DNA of 64,000 nucleotides from Desmodesmus armatus (Eukaryota; Chlorophyta; Chlorophyceae; Sphaeropleales; Scenedesmaceae), in contig VIIQ02000015.1 of assembly GCA_007449985.2 (NCBI GenBank), positions 186,001 through 250,000 on the forward strand, in the 5' to 3' direction. Under the pieces are notes generated by a model. That model ran no database searches. It was not told the DNA's origin and saw only the letters and a list, made by a program, of their open reading frames with translations. Positions 45,631-57,476 of the stretch are shown here, piece by piece. The translations under genes were made by a program, and so were the position numbers. How positions within the stretch are numbered: the stretch's first letter is position 1; each line of letters opens with the position of its first letter.

Positions 45631-46956
45631 ATGGCTTCCAAGCACATCGGTTTAGTGTCAATGGTTCTACTGGCATGTTGCGCCCTTGCAGCTGCTCAGC
45701 CCTGCATCGAGTGCAAGGTGAGAGACTCTTCAGCCTGAGGTGGTGACCATGACCCCGCCAGCAATGGCTGCTTGGAACCGTTGCAGCCCTTTGGACAGCG
45801 GGCATAATCGCAGGGGTTTGGTGAGCAGCAGATACATACATTCCCGTATCTATCACACCTGACAGTACTTGTGCTTGTGCATTGCAGGACTGCAAAGGCA
45901 GCAACCACTGCCTGTCAAACTGCAAGAGGACCTGTCAGAAGCCTCAGGTGGTTGTGAACGGCGAAGATTGCAAGAAGTACGGAAAAGATGTCCACTGGAA
46001 GGCTGCCAAGCTTGCATGCGACAACACAATGGTGAGCAGGCAGATGTGCATGTGCACCACTCAGCCCCCCCCCCCCCCCCCGTGTATTGATGCTGTATGT
46101 ATCAAACTCCCAAGCTCCAATGAGTCACACTCGTCCGAGGTACCCAATGTTGCTGACCCCCTGCCTTGCCGCATCCCGTTCTTTCTCCCTACTTACAGCT
46201 GTACTGCAGCGGTGGACAGCAACAGAAGACCCTGGGTGCCCGCCGCTACTTCCCAGTCAGCCTTGGCCAGTGTGCCAACATTGCCTACGGCCTGTGCCAG
46301 TCTCAGAGCATGGACCGCTGGAAGTCCCCCTGTGGCTGGTCCTTCAACGGCCACAAGCAGTGCAACAAGCAGGCATTCATGGAGTTTTATACTGGTAAGT
46401 GAGGCATGGTGTTGCACAGAGACTACGCTGTTTGTCCAGATAGTGACCCCAACTGCAAACCCACATAAAACAGCGAATGCGGTGCCGCATGGAGTTCTAT
46501 ACTGGTGATGTGTGTGTGTGGGGGGGGGGGCGCACTGGCAGTGCTGCTCAGAACCACGTGATGGTGACTCTAAGAGTGATCTGGCACGCAGGGGGAGGGG
46601 GGGGGGGTAACCGATGTCCTGTCCATGTTATGCACTGGGTTGTCAGCTGGTACTGCATGCAAGCTGGTACTGTGCAGTGTTTGCCCCCCATGGCCCTCCA
46701 CGGTCCCCTGACTTCCTGATGGGCTGCATAGCAAAGCCATGCACGTGACGATTTGCAACTGTCTCTGCAGCTGAACTTCAGTGTATTAGGCCATTGCCAG
46801 AGCCCCATTGGGTGCACTTGAAATTGAATGCCTGCAAGTTGAGCTCTCACGTTTATGCTGGTTGTTGCTTTTTGCGCTGCAGGTGAGGTCAACGAGCGCT
46901 GCAACCAGGCTGTCAAGTGGATTGATGAAGCAGCTGCCAAGAACTCCAAGCCCTAG
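45631..46956 (+). CDS. Small secreted Cys-rich protein
   Basis: Exons 45631-45717, 45888-46031, 46199-46394 and 46883-46956 are all in phase and give 166 residues. The N-terminus MASKHIGLVSMVLLACCALA is a signal peptide with a likely cut after AAA or AQ. The mature part has about 14 Cys in several spaced pairs (CIECKDCKGSNHC, CKRTC) and ends KNSKP. It is most likely secreted or lumenal and disulfide-bonded. No family was recognised; an extracellular-matrix, stress-secreted or vacuolar protein would all fit. The end of exon 3 (ATGGAGTTTTATACTG) is repeated at 46488-46504 in the next intron. Confidence 0.75.
46473..46510 (+). repeat. Copy of exon 3 end (Cys-rich gene)
   Basis: GCATGGAGTTCTATACTGGT copies GCATTCATGGAGTTTTATACTG|GT from 46375-46396. 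The copied donor has become GTGATG. Confidence 0.7.
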
Positions 46957-48865
46957 GTGGTACACCCTACACCCCAAACCTATTTGGACCCTATTACTGG
47001 AGCCGCCAGGAACCTGTTGCCAACATCCTGCCTGATGCAGCCTGCCGGGCACAGCGAGCCAAGATTGCGGGGCCCGGTGGCACGTTGTTTTTGAGCATTC
47101 TGCTGAGTATGGGTGGAGGCCGGGGTTTATGAGATTCTGTCTCTGTGAACCCAGCTTGTGAGGCAACTGGTGCAGTTACTAACTGTATGCCCCCCTCACT
47201 CTTCTCCAGGAATGGGTACTCGCCTAGTGCTCGTGTGGTCAGTGGGTTGGTGCCTTCTAGCAATATTGCATTATTGCTATAATTATTATATAAATATATT
47301 ATATAATTATTGCATTAATGCCAGTTCCAGTGCTGCTGCTGTGCCACTGAGTGTGTTGATAGAGCCGTTTGCAGGACTGCAAAAGCCGGCACATCGCCCT
47401 AATGCAGCCTGGGCAGTACTGTACTGCAGTTACTGATATCCGGCAGACCATGACCAATGATTGCCTTATTTATTGTCAGGCAACTGGCAGTTGGCAACTA
47501 CCTGCTGCAGTGCAGGTCGATGTTTGGTGGTATTGTTGTGGCTGGGGCTCATATGCAGTTTGCCGTGCATGATATCATGCCATTGTCGTATCTATGGTTC
47601 AGTTTAGGGTTCAAGCAACTGCTGGAGCCCTAGCTTTTTCACCCTGCCCAAGGTGCAGACTGCTTGATGTCATAGTGCACAGTGCCACCATATGCCACTG
47701 TTAGTGTCACATGAGTGCTTTTTTTGGCTTATTTGGCACATGTTGGGCTTTCAAGTGTACAGGTTGTCTGTTGCGCACGCCAGGACAGATGTCTCTGCAC
47801 GATCTTTCTTCCCGCTTATGTACTGGCCATCCTAGACTGCCCACTCAGGCAGGCAGTTGCTACGACCACAGCTGTTGGTGCGTGTAGAAATGGACTTCAG
47901 CAGTGCGATACCGGGCCCCGCAACTGCACAGCTTTATTTGGATATATGTACGTACATGCATGTGCATATGCGCACCGCGCACCTTTTGTTGGCCGCAGCT
48001 GTTGCTTCTGCTAAGGGCCAACGGGTGCTCTGGAATGTTGACGTATGTGTGAATGCCACCGTGTGTGTACATACATGTATGCTGGGTGTATAGTCATGTT
48101 GGTAACCCCTGTGCACATTCTGGAGTCTGACCAATGTATGACACAATGTGTGTGTGCATGCTGGGTGTACAGCCAATGTGTAACCCCTGGTGTGTACAGC
48201 ACCAGACTACAGGAAGCGTGAGACAAGTGGTGGGTTGCTCTGTTGGAGCACGCCCCGGGTTGTGTACGGGCAATGGGGGTGGGGTGGTCGATAGTGCCTT
48301 CTGCTTGCTCTTGGTGCAGCAGAACATCAATGCACTTGCCTCAAGGCCAAGCTTGGCTGCCGTTAGCTTTGGAGCTGCACGCATGTCAATTGGGTGCAGC
48401 ATATACAGAGACATTTGTAAGTACGTGTAATTCGCTGGTTGTGGCCATTGATTTTCTGTGCTTGCATGCCAGGATTGCGCATCCATGCGGTAGTTGTGCT
48501 GGACATGCCATGTTATGAGCCAGGGAACAGATGTCACCGTGACCTGCACATTCAGCCAGCTTGCACGCACATGGATTCAGCCAGCTTGCACGCACATGCA
48601 GCTGACACCACAGTCAAGCCAAGAGCAACAAGTGCTTCTGGCTACCCCCAAGCCTCAAAGGTTTTTTTTGGTTTTACCAGGGCTCAAAGCCTTTTAGCCG
48701 CAAATCATGGAAACAGCCAAGCTGAAGAGCACCACCCACACCAGCACCACCCACACGGCACAGGCACAAGTGCTACAGAAGCCCTGTCCCGGTAATTCAC
48801 CAAACTTTGAACACCACTAGCCTCAAACCTCACACCAAACTTTGAACACCACTAGCCTTAGCCCC
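46957..48865. other. No gene recognised; two short direct repeats
   Basis: 3' flank of the Cys-rich gene. GCATGCTGGGTGTA.AG.CA.TGT.GGTAACCCCTG-type sequence occurs twice (48070-48110, 48157-48190). CCTCACACCAAACTTTGAACACCACTAGCC occurs twice (48810-48858), the second immediately before the inverted-repeat element. Confidence 0.45.
47266..47326. repeat. AT-rich palindrome
   Basis: GCATTATTGCTATAATTATT and its near complement AATTATTGCATTAATGC flank a TATAAATATATTATAT centre. Confidence 0.75.
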
Positions 48866-49676
48866 TAAGGGGGTGTTCACACCGGGGTGGGGCTTAACGG
48901 GGGCCCTGATGCTTTCCTGTTCACACCAAGATTTGATGGCCACGTTATCTCAATTGCGTGATCAATTGTCATTAAAGGCGCCCAAACGCCGTTCGTTATG
49001 GCGTCAACGGCTGCACTGCAGCTTTATGCTGCAATCTGGGACAGCAGCAGGACCTGCTGTGGTCCTGATGCAGACAGCAAGATGGGGCCCTCAGAGGGAC
49101 TGCACGGCCGCTGGTTCGTGTCAAATGTGTATAGTTGTATGTAGGCGACATTTTGCAAAGCAGATGGAGGCTCCCAAGCAGTTGCTGAGCTGGAAGCAGT
49201 ACGATTGATGTTGTGGTGGACTCGTTAACCTCGTGTACGCCAATGACGGCTGCAGCTATGCATGATAGGTACCAATGTAATATACAGAAATACGTTTACG
49301 CTGCAGGCGTGTGGGTCTATCGTCTTTGCTGCCTCCAGTGGGCCTCTGCTTCATTGAGCAATCTGTAGTGCTGCTGTTCTGGATGCTGACACTCCGTTGG
49401 GCCACGTTATCTCGGAAATTAATCCGTTATGTGTGCTAAAAAAGTATTCTGTGGCGCGTTTGGCCTAACGCAGCACTTTGAAAACCCCAACACCCCTGTC
49501 AGACCCCCTGTCAAGTCACCCAGATGGGGGTGGTCCGTTTTCACAAACCCCAACACGTTGGGCCCCCATTTGCACATAACGAACCTTATATGTATGTATA
49601 ATTGCTTGAATGATCGCACGTTTAGGATAACGCGGCAAAAAGTTCTGCTGTCAGGCCCGGTGTGAACACCCCCTTA
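48866..49676. mobile_element. 811-bp element with 21-base terminal inverted repeats
   Basis: The left end TAAGGGGGTGTTCACACCGG and the right end CCGGTGTGAACACCCCCTTA are perfect inverted repeats (21 bases with the next G/C). Inside, CACGTTATCTC occurs near both ends (48951 and 49403) and GCCCAAACGCCGTTCGTTAT lies near the left. No convincing coding region is present; the small frame at 48873-49208 is unrecognised. It fits a non-autonomous DNA transposon (MITE-like), superfamily undetermined, because no clear target duplication could be read. Confidence 0.8.
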
Positions 49677-49716
49677 CACCTCACACCTGACCAGAGAGAC
49701 TGGGGTACGCAAGTAG

Positions 49717-49808
49717 GCCCTCTGGGCACCCTCATGAGCCCGAGGCTCGCTGGCTAGCGCCGAGGTTGGGACCCTGTCCCCAATTACTGTACGTCCTGTC
49801 CTGTACTA
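49717..49808 (+). mobile_element. LINE-tail-like repeat (sense)
   Basis: GGGCACCCTCATGAGCCCGA, CTCGCTGGCTAGCGCCGAGG, TTGGGACCCTGTCCCCAATT, then ACTGTACGTCCTGTCCTGTA. It is the reverse complement of the bodies at 19407-19530 and 57205-57297, with the same CTGTA-rich tail. Confidence 0.7.
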
Positions 49809-49913
49809 GCACTACCTTGCTGTCAGCCACTGCTAGGCCACTAGGGCGCCTCCTCAAAACATCGCTGTCCTCAGTTCGGATGGAACCCTCTCTCAGAGTC
49901 TGTGCCCATGCTG

Positions 49914-49985
49914 CTACTGCTGATGTTGATAAAAAGCTGTCAGTGCTGCTGCCAGCTGTGTCACTAGCTGCGCGTTGACTGCTGG

Positions 49986-50017
<32 letters not shown>

Positions 50018-50957
50018 GTGCTGGTGCTGGTCCTGCTGCTGCTGGTGCTGGTGCCGCTGCTGGTCCTACTGCTGCTGGTGCTGATCCTGTCACTGCTGCT
50101 GCTGCTGCTGCTGCTGGGGGTGCGCCTGGTGAATCTGGCAGGTACAGCTGCCTGCACAGCTGCAGCAGCAGTTGGTACAGCAGCCTGCACTCCTCACATG
50201 CCTGCTGGTGCCGTCTGATGGCTGCCCTGTTAATGCAGTGCACCTCCAGGCACTGCTTCACAACAGCAGCTGCATCAGCATCAGCCACAGCAGCCTCAGC
50301 AGCAACGCCCAGCGCTGCAGCAGCCTTGAGCAGCTCGGCGGCAGTCTCACGCCGCTGCCCATGTGCACGCAGCAGCTCTGTTGCGGCTGCAGCAACCTGT
50401 GCAACACTGCCGTGCGCCCGCTGGTGCACGCGGGTGGCCCTTGTTGCTGCACTATGCGCTGCCGTGGCGCGTGCGGATGCGTTCAACACAGTACCCAAAA
50501 GCGGCTCCATGTCATACTGGTGTTCAATCGAGTGTGCTGCGATAACTTGCACCAGCTTGAAAGTGAGCGGGAGCATAGTTAAAGGTTGCTGAATGTCAAA
50601 AGACACGGCTGCTGCTGGGCTGTCTCTGACCGGCGGTGCCTTCCAATCCAGCAGTGCCAGATCGTCCTCATCAAGCGTCATGTCACACGCCGCTGCTGCT
50701 GCTGTATACTGGTCCCTTGCAGTGGCAGAGGCTGTGCGGGCAGCTGCTACAGCTGCATGCTTGTGGGCAAGTGCCGGCATGAGCAGGTGCTGCAGAGCAG
50801 CGCGCCTGCAGTGCTTGCGCAACGTCCTGTCCGCTCCGCACGGCTCCAGCTCCTGACTGGTAGCAGCCAGTAGGTTGTGGACTGGCCGGTAGAGGTTTGG
50901 ACCCTGCGGCACGCAGCACAATTGCTGCGTTGCAACGCAGCTGTGGACTTGCCACAT
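49914..50957 (-). CDS. Ala-rich helical protein of unknown function
   Basis: A single open frame of 347 codons on the minus strand, about 3 times longer than most shadows nearby. From about residue 110 it reads like a folded helical protein (LTMLPLTFKLVQVIAAHSIEHQ, LLRAHGQRRETAAELLKAAA, VVKQCLEVHCINRAAIRRHQ, CEECRLLYQLLLQLCRQL). A poly-Ala/Pro tail encoded by CAG/CTG repeats follows. The first 18 codons may be intron, since CGTGCCGCAG at 50904-50913 (minus) is a good acceptor; the coding part would then start at 50903. No family was recognised. The frame on the opposite strand (49975-50592) is repeat-driven. Confidence 0.5.
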
Positions 50958-51539
50958 TCAATTGCTGCGTTTGCTTGCCAACTAAGATCATCACAGCTTT
51001 CGGAGCGATCACGCGCCTCCAGCAGAGTTCTGGCATCAGCAGTTTTGTGGTGTGGCTCTGAGTGACCGTCCAAGGTAAGCAGTGCTCCATGGACAGAATG
51101 CCTCAGAGAGCTAGAAGCTGTCAGGCACCACAGGTTTTGTGCCATAACGTCAAATTCATTTTCACACCTGTGTTGCGGCTGCCTCCATGCTTGCTTCCAA
51201 ATCACACACTGCACAGATCGTCACACGCTCCTCCAACGGTACTCCTTGCCTGCTGCCTCTGCACAGCTGGTTCACGTGGATTGACATTCACGACATACCT
51301 AGTAAACCATTGTGCTGCTTTGACGGAAGATAAATGGCAGCATGACAACTCATGACTCATCCAATAACTCCCCTGTCACACACCGATGTGGCCCCAACTC
51401 AGCGAGCTCTTGGGACTGCACACTGACTTGTTTTTCGAGGCATTTTGTTTGCATATATCAGGCCTGGACTAGAGGAGTGGTGGCTGATCAGCAGATTAGG
51501 GATCCAGCCAAGTGATCCCTTCTGTCTGAGCATACAAAA
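50958..51539. other. Flank between divergent genes
   Basis: Possible 5' part of the Ala-rich gene (-) and 5' flank of the methyltransferase-like gene (+). No motif was recognised. Confidence 0.4.
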
Positions 51540-54500
51540 ATGTCAAAGAGTGCCGCTCACACCGACGAAACAAGCAAGCTAAGCTATCTTCCATTGATGT
51601 CAGAGCAGTTGTCAGGTCAGTCGCAGCCTGCAACAGTGACTGCAGATGCAGCAGCAGCAGCAGCAGCGATAGATGGCTCAGCAGGCCCATCAGCAACCGC
51701 AGCAGCAGGAGGGTCAGCACTACCAGCACCAGCAGCAGCAGTGGAGCAGGAGTCGGATCACCCATTTGAAACTGACCCAGGGGACCATGCTGAGACGCCC
51801 TTTGAGGCATATGAACATCTCGACCTGCTGCTGACACGACTGGCGAAGTGAGTCAAATCCTGCCGTGTTGATATCAGCAGTAATGAAAGTTACAAGTATT
51901 TGCATGTGTGGACGCTTTGGCCCTGCTTTCACAATACCTATACTGATACAATTGGTATTGCTGCATTGACAACACACAACTGCTTTTATATCACTCTTGG
52001 CGAGACGCCTAATCGTGCTTCAGAGCCACCATGGTCCCTCCTCACACTCCCCCCTGCATTGCTGCTGTCAGGCGTTTGGGCACCAACAAGGCAGCGCTGC
52101 GTGTGTACGACCCCTACTACTGCGAAGGAGCCATGATGCAGCACATGACACGCCTGGGCTACGAGTCAGTATACAACAGGTAAATTCTGCTTAGGGGGTG
52201 AAGGTTTATGGGTTTGGGGGTACACCCTTGAACCGGAGGGTCGGCAAATATCAGGGTTGGTACTGTGGGGGTCAAGGGAATGCATGGCGAACATGGGTTC
52301 ATGAGCAGATGATTTGAGCAGTGCGACCGCCTAGGGAGCCAGGTCTTGGGAGTGCTATGTTGCACTGCAGCAGGGCTTGGCACAGCAGGTTCACAGCACA
52401 GCACTTCCCAGGGTGTGATCAGTGTGTCTGGCCCTGGCACGGCCTTTGCCTGTGTACAGCAAACTACATAGGAAGGATTGCCATGCTGTTGATTCTGCTG
52501 GGCAGCTGCACAGCTACTAGCTAAATGGCATGTAAACGCTGTGCCTGCTGCCCTGAATGCTGTACAGCATGGCTTCAAAACATATATGCGTGTGGGTGTG
52601 CCGGAAGCAAGTGGGGTTGTGTGTATGTGCGGCTGATCATGAGCCCCCTGAAGCTTGATGTGCAGCAGGACGCTAAGCGTGCTGACAAGCTGGCAGCAGC
52701 TCGCATTACAGTGGCGTCAGTGCTCGGCAGCAGCATCAGGACTGAGCCGCAGGAGTCCTGGGAGATATTCGATGTGGAGGCGGCTGCATGCTCCGGTAAG
52801 GAGGACAAGGGCTGCTACAGGGTGGTCTTCTCGGTGCAGAAGGTTGAGGAGGCTGAGCTGATCATGATGCACGCCCAGGAGCTGAAGCAGCGGGTGCAGG
52901 GCCGGGAGGTGAAAGTCAGTGTGTGGGTGGACCTCACCTGGCAGGAGCAGGCAAACAAGAGGCTGATCAAAGCCAACCGTGGGTACCAGGACACACTGAC
53001 CCGCATCCAGGCCAACCGCAACCAGGGCAAGAAGAAGGGTAACTGCAACGGCTGGGACCTCGACCGCGCCTTCACGATCGAGAATGGGGTGCGGAAGGTG
53101 TGGTTTGCTGATGCCCTGCCAGCCGGTGGGCAGCAGCAGCGCGGGGCTGCCATGGAGGTGGAGGGTGCTTAGGGGGCTGGGAGCCAGGGGTTTGAGGGGG
53201 AGTATGGTTTGAAAGTGTGGGGTTGGAATGTGGGTGTCATGACACCTGAGCAAGCAGCTACATGGGGTGCTGCTTGGCTATCCATGGCTAGGCGTGGGGA
53301 TTTGGACATGCTGCTGTTGTCTGAGCTGGGGCACACATGCCCTGCGTTTGAGGGTTTTACTGCTTTTGAAGGAGTCAGGAGTCCTTTCCGTTCCGATGGT
53401 GGTGCTGGGCGCGGGCAAGGGTTGTGTCTGTATGTGAGGGATGGGTTAGCCCCGTTCTGTTCTCTGGTCAAGTCAACTCAGTGCTGGGTCTGGGTCAAGG
53501 TACGCCTGCCTGGCAGGCGCCCGCTGTTCGTATGTTGTGTTTACTTGCCGCCTGTGTCTTCCAAGCTGTGGCGCAGCAGTAGTGCTGACCCAACAGCTTG
53601 TGGTGATCTAGTGGAAGCCTTCCACGCTTTACAGAGTGATATTGTTTTGCTTCAGCAGCAGGGAGAAGTTTGTGTTCTTGGGGACATGAATGCGCACACG
53701 GGTGAGCTGGACGACCGGTCTTTGGGTTGTGATGCAGTCTTGGACGATCTGGGGTCTCCTGGTGACCAGCCTGCGGCGGTGCCTGCTAGGCACAACTCTG
53801 ACACCAGCCCTGTGAACCAGAGTGGTCGCCTGCTGATAGAGTTGTGCACTGCTACTAAGTGCCTCCTGCTGAATGGCCGTGCCTCAGGTGACGAGATAGG
53901 AGGGGCAACCTTTCGGCCGTATGGTCTGCGTCAGGGACGGGGTGGTGGTGGTGTGCTGGATTATGCTATGGTCTCAGCTTCCCTGTTTCCCAGGGTGCAA
54001 TCGCTCCGAGTGGTAGCTGATGAGCAGGTGGTCGCCACATCGGACCACAATGTGCTGGTGTGCACTGTCAGTGTGCCAAAGCTGTGCAGGGCAAGGCAGG
54101 CTCGCCGAGAGGCGGCCCAGCTGTTTGTGAAGTGGGATGAGTCCCGCCGTGAGGACTATCGTGTGCTGTTGGCCTCGTCTGAGTATGCTCAGAAGCGTGG
54201 GGAGGTGATGTTGGCCTTGCAGCAGGGCATGTTGTCTGTGGGTGAGGCCTCAGACTTGTGGGGTTGTGTGTTGTTGGATGCTGCGCGAGAGATCTTTGGG
54301 GACGGCTCCCCAGGGGGCACCCTGCGGAATGGCCGGCCTAAGAAGTGGTGGTTCCGGCAGTGCAAGCATGAGCATGCTGCTTTGCAAGCAGCGCTGCAGA
54401 GGCCCCAGTTGACCCTCGTGCGGCTCCCTCTGGTGCAGTGTCTATGAGCACTTATGAGCAGTGGTTTGCCACCGAGCCTGTTCGTGAGAGCTACAGCAGC

Positions 54501-57425
54501 GGCTGTGTGTCTGAGGTCCCTGGTTATGTTGCTAACACTGCAGGCATTCCCGCCCAGCATGTTAGGTCCCTATCAGCTTTCCGGCTAGGGGCACACAGCT
54601 TTGAAGTTGCCACTGGCCGCTGGTCTCGATGTCCCAGAGAACAACGTATATGTCAGCTATGTGGTGAGGGAGTTGGTGATGAGTTTCATGTGGTTTTTGA
54701 ATGTGGTGGTCAGGAGGTGCCTCGCCAGTTGCATGCTGAGTTGTTTGAAGCATTTGGTGGGTGGTCACACATTTCTCCAGCAGCCCTTCCTACGGATGCA
54801 ATGCGACAGTTTATGGCACAAGATCCACGCTGGGTGGCGTCCTTTATCAATGCATGCGAGCGTCGTGCTCAGGATGATCCTCCCGATGACGTTGTGTTTG
54901 GCGATCCCATTGACAGTTCTGACGATTTTGTGGATTGCAGCGAAGGAGATGATGGTGACGATGTTTTCGATTTTCTTGATCACATTTTGGCGAGTGATGG
55001 GTTTGTTTCTGTTCCCCCATGAGCCTCTGGCTCCCTTGTGGGTTGCTCAGCTTTTGATGAGCCAATTACTGTAACTGTAACTGTAACTGTATGTCTGCAT
55101 TGCTTCAGGGCTGGCCTGGGGCTGACAACTATTGCCGTGACTAATGTATGCAGGAATGAGGACTTCTATGCTGTCAAGGCTGCTGGCAGGTGTCCTGAGT
55201 TTGATGTGTTGGTGACGAACCCACCCTTCTCTGGGGACCATCTGGAGCGCATCTTCAAATTTGCTGTGAAGAGTGATACGTGAGTGTGTGAGTGTTTGAT
55301 ACGGTTATTTGGGGGGGGGGGTAGAACAGAAAAATGTGCGGGGGAAGGGGCAGGTGTGCTGGGCATGTCAAACTGTCCTGTGGCCCAGTATGTCACACCC
55401 AGTCACCACATTCGGCCAACTCTGCCGACAAGAACATGCAAGTCAGCCTGAGCTTCAGCTACATACACCCCCCGCTCTGTTTTATTGTTCCCCCCTGCCC
55501 CCTCATACCTTTCCCCCCTTTCCCCCTTTGTCAGGCCTTGGTGTCTGTTGGTGCCCTAGTATGTTGCGCGCACTCACCACATTCTGCTACCCCCTGTGTA
55601 CACAAGCTCGCAAACTATCTTCGACTACCTCCCCCCCCTCGCTACTTGCCGCCCCCCCCCCCCCCGCCTTCTTTCCCCTTTTCCTCTGCATCAGGCCGTG
55701 GTGTCTGTTGGTGCCCCAGTATGTAGCGCGCAAGGCCTTCTTCCTTGAGTGGGTCAACAACCAGCGCCCTACTTGGCTTCAGATTCATGCTTGCCACCTG
55801 CCCCCCCCCCTCCCTACTTGCCCCCCCCCCCCCCCCCCTGTCCTGCTTCCTTCATCCCTCCCCTCCCCTGCCCTACATACTTGCCCCCCACCCTCTAGTG
55901 CCGCCCCCCCCCCCTCTGACTTGCCCCCTCCCTCTGTGCCCTGTGTTACTGACCTGCCAGGCCGTGGTGTCTGTTGGTGCCCCAGTATGTTGCGCGCAAG
56001 GCCTTCTTCCTGGAGTGGGTCAACAACCAGCGCCCCAAGGGAGTGCCCAAGCCCTCATTCCTGGCACCCACACGCAGCCCCTACGTGTTCACAGCACCAG
56101 ACAGGGCAGGTGTGTGTGACAGACATGCCTGTGGCAGATACGCGTGTGATGTGGGTGACTCATTTGCCATATGTATGTTCACACAGGGATCCCAAACATC
56201 TGTGTGACGTTGCTGTGTGACAATAGCAGGGGGGGGGGGCTTGGGCAGCACCCCTTCCATATCCATGACATCCATGATAGAGATGGCCTGTTACAACCTA
56301 TAGGCCTCAGAACAGTTCTGTCGTGCATCTGCTACGCTACGATACGATACATAGGCAGGTGTATCATGGACTTGATGAAGCACATCACAACTCAGTAAGC
56401 TGATGCAGGTGTTCTGGTGTGAAGCAACAGCAAATGTGCACTGCTTTTGCTGCTTGTCACCCTCCCTGCTGCTGTGCTGCTGCTGCTGCTGCTGTGGTCG
56501 TAGATGTGAGGGAGATGCGGCTGACCAGTCAGCAGGCAGCAGACAGCAGCAGCAGCAGCACAGATGCACTCAATGGCAGCGCAACAACAGCAGCAGCACC
56601 AGCAGCAGCAGCAGCGGGGTCAGCAGTGGTAGTAACAGGACTGGAGCAGTCTCTGTCTGCTTTGGAGCTGAGCCAGGAGCCAGCCATGCACACCCTGCGC
56701 TCCCAACCAGCAGTAGCGGCGGCAGCAGCAGCAGCAGCTGACAACGCAGTAGAAGCCCCTGGTACAGCAGCACCAGCAGCAGCAGCAACAGCAGCTGCTG
56801 TTTCAGGAGGCAGTCCTGAAACAAGAGGTGCAGGCACCAACCCAGCAGCAGCAGCAGCAGCTGCAGGGACCGCCCCAGCAGCAGCTGCTGCTGTCCCGCG
56901 TGCCTTTGATGTTGCTGCTGGCAGCTTCCAGTGTGTGTGGTTCTTCAGCCTAGGAGAGCGACACCACAAGCCTGTGGTGGAATGGCTGCAGCAGCAGCTG
57001 GCACAGCAGCAGCAGCAGGGAGGTACGGCGGCAGCAGCAGCAACAGATGGCGGCGAGGGGTCCACAGGTCCTGCCTTTACTGTTGTGGGGACAATCAAGG
57101 AGGTGCCTCAGGTAGCTGTGATGGGGCGGCTGGGTCTCTGGAAGGCAATGGTTGATTTATGAAGCAGGGCGGTGCGGTGCTGCGTGGTGCGCTGCGCTTC
57201 GATATAGTACGGTACAGTGCACACGTATTGGGGACAAAGTCCCAATTTTAGCACTGCCTAGAGAGCCAAGGTTCAGGAGGGTGCCCACGGGGCCCTGTCA
57301 CTATACCACTCACAATCAATTTCTTCCTCTGTGTTTGCAGTTGATGGCAGCACCCAAGCTGAGCCCTGCAGAGCGAAGGTGGCGCAAGAAGATGGCAGCA
57401 GCAGGAGGACAGCCATCTGAGAGCG

Positions 57426-57476
<51 letters not shown>

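Larger units (their letters stand above)
52525..55095 (+). mobile_element. Internally deleted LINE in intron 2 of the methyltransferase-like gene
   Basis: In order: an ORF1-like frame, a complete-looking AP endonuclease, then directly the C-terminal zinc-knuckle part of ORF2 in another frame, a 3' UTR and a (CTGTAA)n tail at 55065-55091. The reverse transcriptase domain is absent, so the copy is non-autonomous. It has the same orientation as the host gene. The exact 5' boundary and target duplication were not identified; element sequence may begin between 52190 and 52525. Confidence 0.85.

Noticed and set aside
49975..50592. 205-codon Ala-rich plus-strand frame
   Set aside because: A shadow of the minus-strand frame 49914-50957, generated by GCT/CAG repeats. 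The minus frame has a far more protein-like composition outside the repeat.
56529..57098. 189-codon minus-strand Ala-rich frame
   Set aside because: A shadow of exon 5 of the methyltransferase-like gene, which is fixed by splice phase on both sides.
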